A stretch of 64,000 nt of DNA, from NCBI GenBank assembly GCA_965248605.1, contig CBDFJV010000007.1, positions 2,170,001 through 2,234,000 on the forward strand, in the 5' to 3' direction. Under the pieces are notes generated by a model, which was not told where the DNA came from, did not search any database, and was given only the letters and a program-made list of their open reading frames with translations. The translations under genes and the position numbers were made by a program. Positions 19,049 to 27,534 of the stretch are shown here, one piece after another (the stretch's first letter is position 1; each line of letters starts with the position of its first letter). Source of the stretch: CAUZJF01 sp965248605. Lineage in GTDB: Bacteria > Chloroflexota > Dehalococcoidia > Lucifugimonadales > CAUZJF01.

Positions 19049-19105
19049 GCCCCATACCCCGCACCCCGTACCCCGTCCCCCATCCTCTGTACCCCCTCCC
19101 CATTC
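19049..19105. repeat. C-tract microrepeat with quadruplex potential upstream of mnmA
   Basis: Runs of four or five C separated by three-base spacers (ATACCCC, GCACCCC, GTACCCC, GTCCCCC, then TACCCCCTCCCC) occur directly before mnmA. The reverse strand is correspondingly G-rich and could form a G-quadruplex. Confidence 0.6.
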
Positions 19106-19125
19106 CGTGCTACGCTTTTCCCGCC

Positions 19126-20217
19126 ATGGCGAACCAGCGTGTCATAGTGGCGATGAGCGGCGGGGTCGACTCGTCAGTGGCGGCGTTGCTCCTGAAGCGC
19201 CAGGGGTTCGACGTCGTCGGCGTAACGATGCGGCTCTGGAGTGTGGAGCGCGACGATCTCCCGAAGCACAGCAAGCGCTGCTGCTCGGTCGAGGACGTCG
19301 AGGACGCGCGGCGTGTGTGCCAGACCATCGGCGTGCCGCACTACGTCCAGAACTTCGAGAAGGAGTTCCAGGAGCACGTGGTCGACTACTTTTGCCAGGA
19401 GTACGATCGCGGCCGCACCCCACACCCGTGTCTCGCCTGCAACGACAAAATCAAATTCGACTTCCTGCTGCGACGTGCGATGTTCCTCGACGCCGACTAC
19501 ATTGCGACCGGCCACTATGCGCGGGTTCGTCAGAACGGCGTTGGCCTGAAGCTCCTAAAGGGGGCCGACGGCCGGAAGGACCAGTCGTACGTGTTGTTCA
19601 CGCTGGGCCAGAGCGAGCTGAAGCGCCTGTTGCTGCCGGTCGGCGAGTACCCTAAGGCGGCGATCAGGGAGATGGCAGCGGAGGCCGGCCTTCCCGTTGC
19701 GGACAAGCCCGACAGTCAGGAGATATGTTTCATACCCGACGGCGACTACCGCAAGTTCATCGGGGCGCGCGGGACCCCGAACTCAGGGGAGATCGTCGAC
19801 GTCGGTGGGAAGGTGCTCGGCGTGCATCCCGGGGTGCAGTTCTTCACCGTTGGTCAACGCAGGGGGTTGGGCCTCGCCGGCAATACGGGCAAGCCGATGT
19901 ACGTCTCGAAGATCGACGCCGCGGCGAACAGGGTTGTCTTGGGGCCCGAAGAGGAACTGTACCGCCGAGATATGTGGGCGTCTCGGGTGAGCTTTACGTC
20001 GGGCTCTGCCCCTGCGACGGAGCTGGAAGTTACGGCCAAGATCCGTTACAAGGCTTCGGAGGCGCCGGCCACGTTGGTGCCGCAAGGAGACTGGGCGCGT
20101 GTCTCGTTCCACGAGCCGCAGCGCGCTGTAACGCCGGGACAGGCCGTAGTGTTCTATGACGACGAGGAGGTCGTCGGCGGGGGGATCATCGAGCTGGACC
20201 CGCCTTCGGTCAACTGA
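19126..20217 (+). CDS. mnmA: tRNA-specific 2-thiouridylase MnmA
   Basis: The PP-loop ATPase motif SGGVDSS is at residues 11-17, the nucleophile C105 in HPCLACN and the persulfide-accepting C201 in SQEICFIPDGDYR. At 363 residues it has the full PP-loop, central and C-terminal beta-barrel domains. The enzyme adenylates and thiolates U34 of tRNAs for Lys, Glu and Gln in the cytoplasm. It heads a same-strand run with the epimerase, DinB-like, rnhB and yraN genes, closely spaced. Confidence 0.96.
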   Translation: MANQRVIVAMSGGVDSSVAALLLKRQGFDVVGVTMRLWSVERDDLPKHSKRCCSVEDVEDARRVCQTIGVPHYVQNFEKEFQEHVVDYFCQEYDRGRTPHPCLACNDKIKFDFLLRRAMFLDADYIATGHYARVRQNGVGLKLLKGADGRKDQSYVLFTLGQSELKRLLLPVGEYPKAAIREMAAEAGLPVADKPDSQEICFIPDGDYRKFIGARGTPNSGEIVDVGGKVLGVHPGVQFFTVGQRRGLGLAGNTGKPMYVSKIDAAANRVVLGPEEELYRRDMWASRVSFTSGSAPATELEVTAKIRYKASEAPATLVPQGDWARVSFHEPQRAVTPGQAVVFYDDEEVVGGGIIELDPPSVN

Positions 20218-20225
20218 CGACCCAC

Positions 20226-21182
20226 ATGGACGAAGTGGTACTAGAGAACGAGAGTGGGCGCGTCGTGGTCTTGCCTCGGGCCGGAGCGAGTCTGCGGTCT
20301 TTGCGCGTGACGCCGGCGGCCCGTCCATATTGGGAGCTCCGCGCCGGGATGAGCGTGGAGTCGGCAGAGATCAGACCACGTGACGCGGAGTGGTATGAAC
20401 TCCTGACGGGTGGCGATGGTCCCCACGACCCTAGCACTCTTCCCCAAGGCACCGGCTCATTCATTATGGCGCCGTGGCCCAACAGGCTGCGTTACGGCAT
20501 CCTGCACGCGGGCGGGGTCGAGTACCAGATGCCGGTCAATCGCCCTCCGCACGCCATCCACGGCTTCGTTCGCGATCGGGAGTGGCAGGTCGTCGAGGCC
20601 ACCGGCTCGGCCGCACGGCTGTCTGTCGCACTCGACGAACCGTGGCCCTTCGCCGGGACCGTGAAATACAACGTATCGCTCGACGGGCCGTCGCTGGTGC
20701 AGTCTCTGACGATCGAGGCTGCGGAAGGAGGGCAGTCCTTCCCAGCCGGCTTCGGCTGGCACCCGTGGTTCCGCCGCGACCTTGGGACCGGGTCTCCTCG
20801 GGTCCAGGTCGCCGGCCAGCGGACCGTGTGGGAGGTCGACGAGGAGTTCTCGGCAACCGGCCGTCAACTCGACGTTGAGCAGGTCCCGGACCTGCGAGAG
20901 GGCGTGGTGCCGGAGCCTGGGCAGGTCGACCAGTGCATGCGCATCGAGCCCGGCTCGCCGACCGTGGTACAGTGGCCCAACGCCATCACGTTGGAGATCA
21001 ACTCGTCGACCGAAATGGGACAACTGCAGGTATACGCCCCCGAAGAGTCGGTGTGTGTGGAGCCGGAGAGCTGCACCGTTAACGCCTTTCGGCTGGCCCA
21101 GGAAGGCATCGGCGATACGGGAACGGTCGAGGTCGTGCCCGGTCGGCCCTTCTCCGGCTGGACTCGGTGGGCCTGGGGGTAG
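20226..21182 (+). CDS. aldose 1-epimerase family protein
   Basis: The 318-residue galactose mutarotase fold shows the expected catalytic elements: NRLRYG (binding Arg), the His pair of PPHAIHGFVRDREW and GWHPWFRRD, and a C-terminal Glu in SVCVEPESCTVNAF. Members interconvert alpha and beta anomers of aldoses. It starts 8 bp after mnmA and is likely in the same transcript. The exact sugar is unknown. Confidence 0.85.
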   Translation: MDEVVLENESGRVVVLPRAGASLRSLRVTPAARPYWELRAGMSVESAEIRPRDAEWYELLTGGDGPHDPSTLPQGTGSFIMAPWPNRLRYGILHAGGVEYQMPVNRPPHAIHGFVRDREWQVVEATGSAARLSVALDEPWPFAGTVKYNVSLDGPSLVQSLTIEAAEGGQSFPAGFGWHPWFRRDLGTGSPRVQVAGQRTVWEVDEEFSATGRQLDVEQVPDLREGVVPEPGQVDQCMRIEPGSPTVVQWPNAITLEINSSTEMGQLQVYAPEESVCVEPESCTVNAFRLAQEGIGDTGTVEVVPGRPFSGWTRWAWG

Positions 21183-21186
21183 ACAA

Positions 21187-21699
21187 GTGGACTTCAAGGA
21201 CATCATCCGCGCCTCATTGGACGAGTCTTCAGGGGACATGAAGAACGCCCTGGAAGGCCTCACGGCAGAAGAGCGCCGGTTCCGGCCTACGCCGGAGTCG
21301 AACCACATCGATTTCCTCGTCTGGCACCTCGCCCGCGTCGAGGACGACTGGCTGCAACGATTCGCCCGACGTACGGACACAGTGTGGCAAACAGAGGGCT
21401 GGTACGAACGACTCGGGCTGCCTGAAAAGGAGAGCGGCAACCGCTATAGCGTCGACCAGGTCGCCGGCCTGCCAGACTACGAACTCTATACGATGCTGGC
21501 CTACTACGATTCGGTCCGGGCATCGACACTCCAGTACCTTGACGGCCTCAGCCACGACGACCTCGAGACCTGCCCCCGTCCCGACCGGCGGCCCGGCAAG
21601 ACAATCGCGGCGATGTTTAGCCACATCATCGTCGAGCAGGCCCAGCACACGGGACAGATCGCCTACCTGAGAGGCGTCCAGCGGGGGGCCGGCAAATAG
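21187..21699 (+). CDS. DinB-family four-helix protein
   Basis: The GTG start gives 170 residues beginning DFKDIIRASLDES. The helical bundle has metal-ligand candidates His in FLVWHLARVEDDW and in FSHIIVEQAQHTGQI, as in DinB/YfiT-like proteins, which bind a divalent metal and are often thiol transferases or stress proteins. It starts 4 bp after the epimerase stop. No catalytic role can be assigned. Confidence 0.8.
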   Translation: MDFKDIIRASLDESSGDMKNALEGLTAEERRFRPTPESNHIDFLVWHLARVEDDWLQRFARRTDTVWQTEGWYERLGLPEKESGNRYSVDQVAGLPDYELYTMLAYYDSVRASTLQYLDGLSHDDLETCPRPDRRPGKTIAAMFSHIIVEQAQHTGQIAYLRGVQRGAGK

Positions 21700-21776
21700 C
21701 CGCCCGTCCCGTTCCACAAAAGCGCCGCAGGAGACGTCGCAGGCAGAGGCCGACCTTCGGCGAGGAGGCGAGTCTC

Positions 21777-22367
21777 CTGGCCGAGGGCTACTCGATAGTA
21801 GCCGGGCTCGACGAGGCCGGTCGCGGGCCGCTTGCCGGCCCCGTGGTCGCCGGCGTCGCGGTGCTCCCTCCGAAGATGGGTGGTCGGTGGGTGCGGCTCA
21901 TCCGCGACAGCAAGATCATGACTCGCGAGGAGCGCGAGGAGGTCTTCGCCCGCCTTCAGGACGCGGCCATCGCACTCGAGGTCGGCGCAAGCTCCGCCGA
22001 GGAAATTGACGAGGTGGGGATCGTCGAGGCCACCTGCCTGGCCATGAAAAGGGCGCTCTACAATCTCGCGTTGATGCCCCAGTTCCTGTTGCTCGATGCG
22101 TTCCCGCTGCCCGGAGTCGACCTCCCGCAGAAGCCGATTATCAACGGCGACGCCAAGTGCCTGTCGATAGCCGCCGCATCGGTGGCGGCCAAGGTCACTC
22201 GTGACAGGATCATGGAAGAGCAAGACGCGCGATACCCGGAATACGGTTTCGCCAGCCATAAGGGGTACGCCAGTTCCGAGCACCTCCGACAGCTCGAACG
22301 GCTGGGCCCCTGCCCTATCCACCGATACTCGTTCTCGCCGGTGAGCGCGTGGGGCGCGAAACGGTGA
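21777..22367 (+). CDS. rnhB: ribonuclease HII
   Basis: The motif GLDEAGRGPLAGPVVAG provides the DEAGRG active-site pair, and further acidic residues lie in LLLDAF and AKVTRDRIM, all typical of RNase HII, which cleaves RNA in DNA-RNA hybrids and at misincorporated ribonucleotides. No ATG, GTG or TTG is in frame between the stop at 21618 and 21843, which is inside the active-site region. The best start is the CTG at 21777 with GAGGAGG 8 nt before it (196 aa). Coding similarity (RPTFGEEASLLAEG) may extend further upstream, so an even earlier unusual start is possible. Confidence 0.88.
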   Translation: MAEGYSIVAGLDEAGRGPLAGPVVAGVAVLPPKMGGRWVRLIRDSKIMTREEREEVFARLQDAAIALEVGASSAEEIDEVGIVEATCLAMKRALYNLALMPQFLLLDAFPLPGVDLPQKPIINGDAKCLSIAAASVAAKVTRDRIMEEQDARYPEYGFASHKGYASSEHLRQLERLGPCPIHRYSFSPVSAWGAKR

Positions 22368-22732
22368 CGACCGACCGGCAGCGCATCGGCAATCGGGGCG
22401 AGGAGCTAGCCAAACAGCGGCTCAAAGGGCTGGGCTACTTGGTGCTCGAGGCTAACTACCGCGCCAAGTCGGGCGAGATCGACCTGGTCTCGGAGAAGGA
22501 TGGCGTGCTCGTGTTCGTCGAGGTGCGAACGCGCACGAGCCGCACGTTAGGCACACCGGAGGAGTCCATCACGCCCGCCAAACAGTCCCACCTCGTTGGC
22601 GCTGCTCAGGAGTACCTGGAGGAGCACGAGGCCGCGGCACGAGATTGGCGCATCGACCTGGTAGCGGTCGAGTTCGGGCCGGGCGGGAAGCTCATGAGGG
22701 TCGACGTCGTAGAGAACGCCGTCGAGCTATAG
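22364..22732 (+). CDS. YraN/UPF0102 family endonuclease-like protein
   Basis: A 122-residue protein with the family pattern GNRGEELAKQRLKGLGYLVLEANYRAK, G-E-I-D-L-V and VFVEVRTR, the PD-(D/E)xK nuclease-like core. The GTG at 22364 overlaps the rnhB stop by GTGA, a translational-coupling layout, so it was preferred to the GTG at 22349. The pairing of rnhB with yraN is conserved in many bacteria; the nuclease role is presumed. Confidence 0.9.
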   Translation: MTTDRQRIGNRGEELAKQRLKGLGYLVLEANYRAKSGEIDLVSEKDGVLVFVEVRTRTSRTLGTPEESITPAKQSHLVGAAQEYLEEHEAAARDWRIDLVAVEFGPGGKLMRVDVVENAVEL

Positions 22733-22798
22733 GCAAGTTCCGCTAGTAGACCGAAATCTTTGAAATGAGGGGTAGCCGAGATTGGCGTGCTACGACGA

Positions 22799-22972
22799 CA
22801 GGGCGGGTTTCAAACCCGCCCCTACCAAGCCGTAACCTCAGAACCCTTCAATACTAGGATGTTGGACCACTAGTCCGGCAGTGAATGGGGATACCTCGGC
22901 CGTAGGGCGGCCCGTCATTCCGGCGAAAGGCCTGCCCCGGCAAAAGCCGTGGGCCGGAATCCAGGAGACCTA
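22799..22972. repeat. palindromic repeats after yraN
   Basis: The gap 22733-23008 holds no gene. At 22801-22821 is a near-perfect hairpin GGCGGGTTT-c-AAACCCGCC followed by CCTACC. At 22909-22972 is a unit containing CCCGTCATTCCGGCGAAAG and closing with GGGCCGGAATCCAGG, also seen at 28494. Confidence 0.7.
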
Positions 22973-23008
22973 AATGGGGAGCACGCCGACCACCGCCGAC
23001 CCGGGCGC

Positions 23009-24343
23009 CTATCCGCTGCTCCTGAAACTGTAGAGGTGGGAGTCGCGCATAGTGAAGACGAGGCGGACTCGCCGTCCGGCAAGGTCGTTGAGACTGCGGT
23101 CGTCGGGCCACCTGATTACAGGCATGTCTACGGTTCCGCGCACCGGTCCGTTGCCGTCATAAGCGGCCTTCGAGTCCTCTGAGTAGCCTTCGATGGGATG
23201 CCCCTCCTCGTCCCACACTTCGATGGACATCGCTCCCCCGCCGTCGAGAGGGTAGCCGTCGAGGTTTCGCGTCGTCGACGCGTTCAGAAGCAGGTCTCCG
23301 CCTAGCCAGGCCATTGGCTTCGTAACGAGCTGTCCCTCCATGAATCCGGCCGTTATCGACGCGAACCGGTCCACGGTAAGCGTCGCCAGGCCAATGACGC
23401 CGACCTTCTTGGGCCCCTGCTTGACGTGGAAATGCGACCCACTCTGACCGTTGAAGTAGAACCATAGCTGGTTGCCGACCTGGAGCGGGCCGGCCGAGTT
23501 CGAGGTGTTCCAGCCCTGGTTCCAGTAGTAGGTCGGACCGATGAAGGGCTCCCTCGGTAGAGGACGGTGCCACGTCTTGCGGTCGTGGCTCCAGGCCAGC
23601 AGTAGCTCGATGTGATTCGGCGTGTTGACCCAGCGCTCGGCAAGCCCGAGGTACATGTCGGCATACGGAAAGCCGACCATCCCGTGGTACTCGACGTCAG
23701 GGGGGTCGTGCAGGTCGGAGGTGAGGATCAGCCTCGACTCCGACCAGTTGCGGAAGTCGTCGCTTTCGGAGATGGCGACCGACCGGCGTGCGCGTCCGTG
23801 GGATGTCTTGTGAGTGATAACGTACTTGCCGTCGACCTTTCCGAACCAGATAGCTTGAACGTCGCTCGAATGGGGCCTGGTGATGAACGGCTCGTCAAGC
23901 ATGGTCCAGCTCAGGCCGTCCTTGCTGATACCACCCCGTATACCGGCAGCAACGGTGATCATCTTGAACGGGGCGTCCTCGTCCTCAGGGTCATAGCATA
24001 CGGTTGCGCAGTTGACCGGCGCGTGGACGATGTTGTTCTCCTTGCTGCCGTTGAACTCGACCTGGCCGATGGTCGGCCTTTGCCAGTTGAAACCGTCTTC
24101 ACTCTCCACGACGCAGAGGACGCCGTTTTGAGCGGTCGTGTAGTACATGCGCCAGATATCGCCTAGCCTCATTACCGTGCCGTACATAACGAGAGTCTGG
24201 CCCTCCCACGGCATCTCCGGTTCCAGCACCGGATCCGGGTAGATGTCGGCCTTGTGCCACAGCCGTGTCAGCATCCGCTGGTCATCGATCCACGCATCGT
24301 CGAGGAATAGCTGGCTCTTGGTGAGGTCCGGGACTTTGTTCAT
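23009..24343 (-). CDS. five-bladed beta-propeller glycosidase-like protein
   Basis: The start at 24343 has AAGGGGA upstream; the longer frame to 24499 reads through a repeat and is not used. The 444-residue product has blades typical of the GH32/43/68 and related superfamilies: QLFLDDAWIDDQRML, WRMYYTT, VVESEDGFNWQRP, GISKDGLSWTML and AISESDDFRNWSESRLIL, then a C-terminal beta-sandwich. It likely acts on or binds an oligosaccharide; no signal peptide is present. Catalytic residues cannot be assigned with confidence. Confidence 0.7.
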   Translation of the reverse strand: MNKVPDLTKSQLFLDDAWIDDQRMLTRLWHKADIYPDPVLEPEMPWEGQTLVMYGTVMRLGDIWRMYYTTAQNGVLCVVESEDGFNWQRPTIGQVEFNGSKENNIVHAPVNCATVCYDPEDEDAPFKMITVAAGIRGGISKDGLSWTMLDEPFITRPHSSDVQAIWFGKVDGKYVITHKTSHGRARRSVAISESDDFRNWSESRLILTSDLHDPPDVEYHGMVGFPYADMYLGLAERWVNTPNHIELLLAWSHDRKTWHRPLPREPFIGPTYYWNQGWNTSNSAGPLQVGNQLWFYFNGQSGSHFHVKQGPKKVGVIGLATLTVDRFASITAGFMEGQLVTKPMAWLGGDLLLNASTTRNLDGYPLDGGGAMSIEVWDEEGHPIEGYSEDSKAAYDGNGPVRGTVDMPVIRWPDDRSLNDLAGRRVRLVFTMRDSHLYSFRSSG

Positions 24344-24444
24344 GGCGTCCCCTTCTGGTCTTTTGGATCTTTTATGGCGCTCGGCGGCAATAGTATCGGC
24401 ACTCCATGGTGGTGTCCAACGGCTTCCACGGTGACTATTTCTGG

Positions 24445-24482
24445 TAGGGGCGTCCCGATGCGGCATCGGGACATGCGCCCGT
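24445..24482. repeat. palindromic repeat (GTAGGGGCG family)
   Basis: GGTAGGGGCG, then the inner palindrome TCCCGATGCGGCATCGGGA, then CATGCGCCC. It sits in the divergent gap between the glycosidase-like gene and thiE; relatives are at 6915 and 27262. Confidence 0.7.
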
Positions 24483-24576
24483 CTCACAACGTCAAGCAAA
24501 GAGGCGACAATTACGTGAGAGCCCGTCCTCGGCGACCACCCGGTTCCGCCGCGATAGCCGTGCTAGAATCGTCGCT

Positions 24577-25581
24577 GTGAACCCGTTCACAGCGGCGCAG
24601 GTGCAGTCGGTCATCGAAGACCTGAGGCTTCTAGAGGCGTTCATCACCGCGCCCCTCGGCCTCCACTCCGACATCCGCATGCTGCGCCAGTCCGTTCCGC
24701 TGCCCGAGGCGGAGGACCTCTCCCACGACGAGAACCGGCGTCGCCGCGCAGAGTACAGCAAGCTGAGCGACGACCCCGCAAAGCTGGCGCTGGAGACGGC
24801 CGGACACCTAGAGTCATCGTTGGCGGTTCTGGAGGTGTCGAAAGGCGCCGCCCGCCAAGCGGTCTCCGCCGAGTGGACCGACCGCGCCCGGCGGGTGTTG
24901 GTCCGGGCCGTCCAGCGCGTGGCCGGGGACCTGCGGGCTGAGACGGCGAAGCGGGTGCAGGGGCTGTACGTGATCGTCGACCCAGAGGCGACCGACGGCC
25001 GGCCGGTGCTCGACGTAGCCGGCTTGGCCCTCGACGGCGGCGCCAGCGTCATACAGCTGAGGGACAAGGTCCACGAGACGGCCGACGTACTATCGATAGC
25101 TAGTGAGCTGAAGGCGGTGTGCAAAGATAGCGACGCCCTGTTCATCTTGAACGACGACCCCACTGTGGCGCTGGTGAGCGAGGCCGACGGGCTGCACGTC
25201 GGCCAGAGCGACATCCCGGTGACTGCGGCGCGACGGGTGCTAGAGCACGGACAGATCATCGGGCGGTCGAACAACTTGATGGACGAGGTCGCCGACTCGC
25301 TGAGCTTGAGCGTGGACTACCTGGCGGTCGGCGCCGTATACCCGACAGCGAGCTTGGGAAAGAGCGGCAGGCCGGTGGTCGGCGTCGAGATGATCGGCCG
25401 GATAAAGCAGGTAGCGGACCAGCCGGTGGTCGCTATCGGAGGGATCAATATCGACAACGTGACCGAGGTGGTGCGGGCCGGCGCGGGCTGTATCTGCGTG
25501 GTCAGCGCCGTCACGATGGCACAAGACGTGAAGGCGGCCACGACCGCGTTGGTGGAAGCTATCATAAACGCAAAGGACTAG
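24577..25581 (+). CDS. thiE: thiamine-phosphate synthase with an N-terminal helical domain
   Basis: Residues about 125-330 are a complete ThiE TIM barrel: GLYVIVDPEATDG, GGASVIQLRDK, FILNDDPTVALVSEADGLHVGQSD, GRSNNLMDEV, VGAVYPTASL and VVAIGGIN. It couples the pyrimidine and thiazole phosphates of thiamine. The first 120 residues are an additional helical domain resembling the ThiD2-type N-terminal domain of longer ThiE proteins (duplicated L-x-x-L-E helices), though divergent. The GTG start has only a weak ribosome site. A TPP riboswitch was not seen upstream. Confidence 0.9.
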   Translation: MNPFTAAQVQSVIEDLRLLEAFITAPLGLHSDIRMLRQSVPLPEAEDLSHDENRRRRAEYSKLSDDPAKLALETAGHLESSLAVLEVSKGAARQAVSAEWTDRARRVLVRAVQRVAGDLRAETAKRVQGLYVIVDPEATDGRPVLDVAGLALDGGASVIQLRDKVHETADVLSIASELKAVCKDSDALFILNDDPTVALVSEADGLHVGQSDIPVTAARRVLEHGQIIGRSNNLMDEVADSLSLSVDYLAVGAVYPTASLGKSGRPVVGVEMIGRIKQVADQPVVAIGGINIDNVTEVVRAGAGCICVVSAVTMAQDVKAATTALVEAIINAKD

Positions 25582-25598
25582 CTCACAATGCGGAAAAC

Positions 25599-26468
25599 GT
25601 GAAAGCACGAGACGAGGTCGCGACAGCCAACCAACGCCACTGGGAAAGAATGGTCCAGGAGCGGAACGGATTCACCGTTCCCTGGCTGGACCTCGATCCA
25701 GAAGAGGTCCGCCGGTTCGCCCGGGGACAGCTAGGGCCCGTACCAAAGTCGCTGTCGAAGATGTCGCCTCGCAGCATACTTGGCGACGTCGAAGGCAAAG
25801 ACGTGCTATGTCTCGCGTGCGGGGGTGGACAGCAGTCGGCGGTGTTCGGCTTGCTTGGTGCCAAGGTGGCGGTAGTCGATTTGGCCGAAGGGCAGCTAGA
25901 GGGCGACAGGAAGGCAGCGGCGCACCACGGCTATAACGTTGACACGGTCCACGCGGACATGCGCGACCTTTCCATGTTCAACGATGAGGCGTTCGATCTC
26001 GTATACGGAACGGCTGTAGTCTACGTCCCCGACGTTCGGGAGGTGTACAGAGAAGTCGTCAGGGTGATGAGGCCGGGCGCGCTTTACCGTACAGACTGGC
26101 GCCAACCGGCAATTGACTTCGTGACCTGGGACGGCAGCGGCTACCGGATAACAGAGCCCTACGCCCAAAAGACCAACCGCCGTGAGGACGGGGCAATCGA
26201 GTTCCGGCACTATATGGACGACATCTTCAACGGACTGATCAAGGCCGGGATGTCGGTTCAGCAGGTAGAGGACCTTTCTAGGGATGCGACGTCCGATACC
26301 CGGGCCACGCCTGGAAGCTGGACGCACGAGCAGGCGTATGTGGGGGGCGAGTTTGTTGTTGTGGCGCGGAGGGAGGAGGCTAAGACTCCCTCACCTCCCC
26401 GAGAGGCTCGGGATCTTCGACAGTCCTCTCCCGCCGGGAGAGGAGGTAAGATGCCGGAGGAACGGTGA
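25599..26468 (+). CDS. SAM-dependent methyltransferase
   Basis: A class I methyltransferase of 289 residues: motif I VLCLACGGGQQSAVFGLLGA, VVDLAEGQLEGDR, then motif IV-like FDLVYGTAVVYVPDV. Substrate unknown. The last 30 residues (TPSPPREARDLRQSSPAGRG and on) are encoded by a dispersed repeat of the 7919/43911 family, so the tail is probably an accidental extension. Its TGA overlaps the map GTG by 4 bp. Confidence 0.8.
   Translation: MKARDEVATANQRHWERMVQERNGFTVPWLDLDPEEVRRFARGQLGPVPKSLSKMSPRSILGDVEGKDVLCLACGGGQQSAVFGLLGAKVAVVDLAEGQLEGDRKAAAHHGYNVDTVHADMRDLSMFNDEAFDLVYGTAVVYVPDVREVYREVVRVMRPGALYRTDWRQPAIDFVTWDGSGYRITEPYAQKTNRREDGAIEFRHYMDDIFNGLIKAGMSVQQVEDLSRDATSDTRATPGSWTHEQAYVGGEFVVVARREEAKTPSPPREARDLRQSSPAGRGGKMPEER
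26384..26453. repeat. dispersed inverted repeat forming the 3' end of the methyltransferase gene
   Basis: CTCCCTCACCTCCCCGAGAG then CGGGATCTTCGACAG and CCTCTCCCGCCGGGAGAGGA; the last part is an inverted repeat. It is the same family as 43911, but here it is in coding sequence. Confidence 0.6.
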
Positions 26469-27208
26469 CCATCAGAACACGGGATGAACTGGAAGGGATG
26501 TCGCGCGCTGGCCGGGTGGTGCGGACAGCTCTCCGTGAGATGAAGAAGGAGGTCCGCGCCGGCGTCACGACTCAGGAGTTGGATGACGTGTGCGCGGACG
26601 TGTTCGAGCGATTCCGAGCCCGCTCTGCCCCCCGGCTTGTGTACGGCTTCCCTGGTGCGGCCTGCATCAGCATCAACGACGAGGCGGTCCACGGCATTCC
26701 GCGGGCCACTAGGACCGTCCGAGAAGGCGACCTCGTGAAGCTCGACGTCACTGCGGAGCGGGACGGGTATATTGCCGATGCCGCGACGACCGTACCTGTC
26801 GGCAAGGTCTCGCTGGCGAATCTAAGGCTGCTGAGGTGCGCACGGACGGCGCTTCGGCTCGGAATCAACGCTGCAGGTGCCGGTAGGCCGATCAACCAGA
26901 TTGGGAAGGCAATCCAGAACGAGGTCGAGCGCCAGGGGTTCAACGTAATGCCCGCACTGGGTGGGCATGGCGTAGGGCGGACGATTCACGAGACGCCATC
27001 CGTTCACAACTACTACAACCCTTGGGACGACGGGATCCTCAATCCAGGCCTCGTAATTGCCATAGAGCCGGTGATCTCCGCCGGGTCAGGCAGAAATACA
27101 GAGGCCGTGGACGGATGGACAGTGAAGACCGCTGAAGGGGCCATGTCCGCGCACTTCGAGCACACGGTCGTCGTCAATCGGGAGCGGGCTTTGGTGCTGA
27201 CTGCGTAA
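26465..27208 (+). CDS. map: methionine aminopeptidase type I
   Basis: The 247-residue pita-bread enzyme has H76 in EAVHGIP and metal ligands D94, D105, H168 (GGHGVGR), E201 (IEPV) and E232 (HFEHT), all in place. It removes the initiator Met from new proteins in the cytoplasm. The GTG overlaps the methyltransferase stop (GTGA), so translation is probably coupled. Its usual ribosomal-protein neighbours are absent, so it may be a second MetAP copy. Confidence 0.95.
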   Translation: MTIRTRDELEGMSRAGRVVRTALREMKKEVRAGVTTQELDDVCADVFERFRARSAPRLVYGFPGAACISINDEAVHGIPRATRTVREGDLVKLDVTAERDGYIADAATTVPVGKVSLANLRLLRCARTALRLGINAAGAGRPINQIGKAIQNEVERQGFNVMPALGGHGVGRTIHETPSVHNYYNPWDDGILNPGLVIAIEPVISAGSGRNTEAVDGWTVKTAEGAMSAHFEHTVVVNRERALVLTA

Positions 27209-27534
27209 CAGGAAGCGTTCCTTTGAAAAACGCGACGTGTCTAAGAGATCTTCATCTGGTAGGGGCGCATAGCATGCGCCCGTTATCCCGGCGTGAGTCG
27301 CGACGCCGGCAGACACGCGGGTCTGGCCCTATGTTGATCAAGATTGCTCCGAAAACATGGACGGTTCTTGATCTTCCATGGTGCTTGTTGCATCAGCATG
27401 GCAAATTGCTATGGTAGGAGTCATCTTCTTTACGGAGCGAGCGGTTGCGCTGCGAGGTCCCTAGATTCCTCGCTGGGCTCGGAATGACAGGATTGCGTGG
27501 GGCGAAGGCTCGAAGGTCTGGAACTGGAGAAGAT
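27209..27534. repeat. gene-free gap with palindromic repeats
   Basis: No gene is visible. A GGGCGCAT-agc-ATGCGCCC hairpin of the GTAGGGGCG family is at 27263-27281, and a second dispersed unit (CTAGATTCCTCGCTGGGCTCGGAATGACAGG-like) lies at 27461-27492 just before the translin-like gene. Confidence 0.55.

Noticed and set aside
24344..24576. TPP riboswitch upstream of thiE
   Set aside because: The conserved thi-box elements are not visible; the gap holds only a palindromic repeat.
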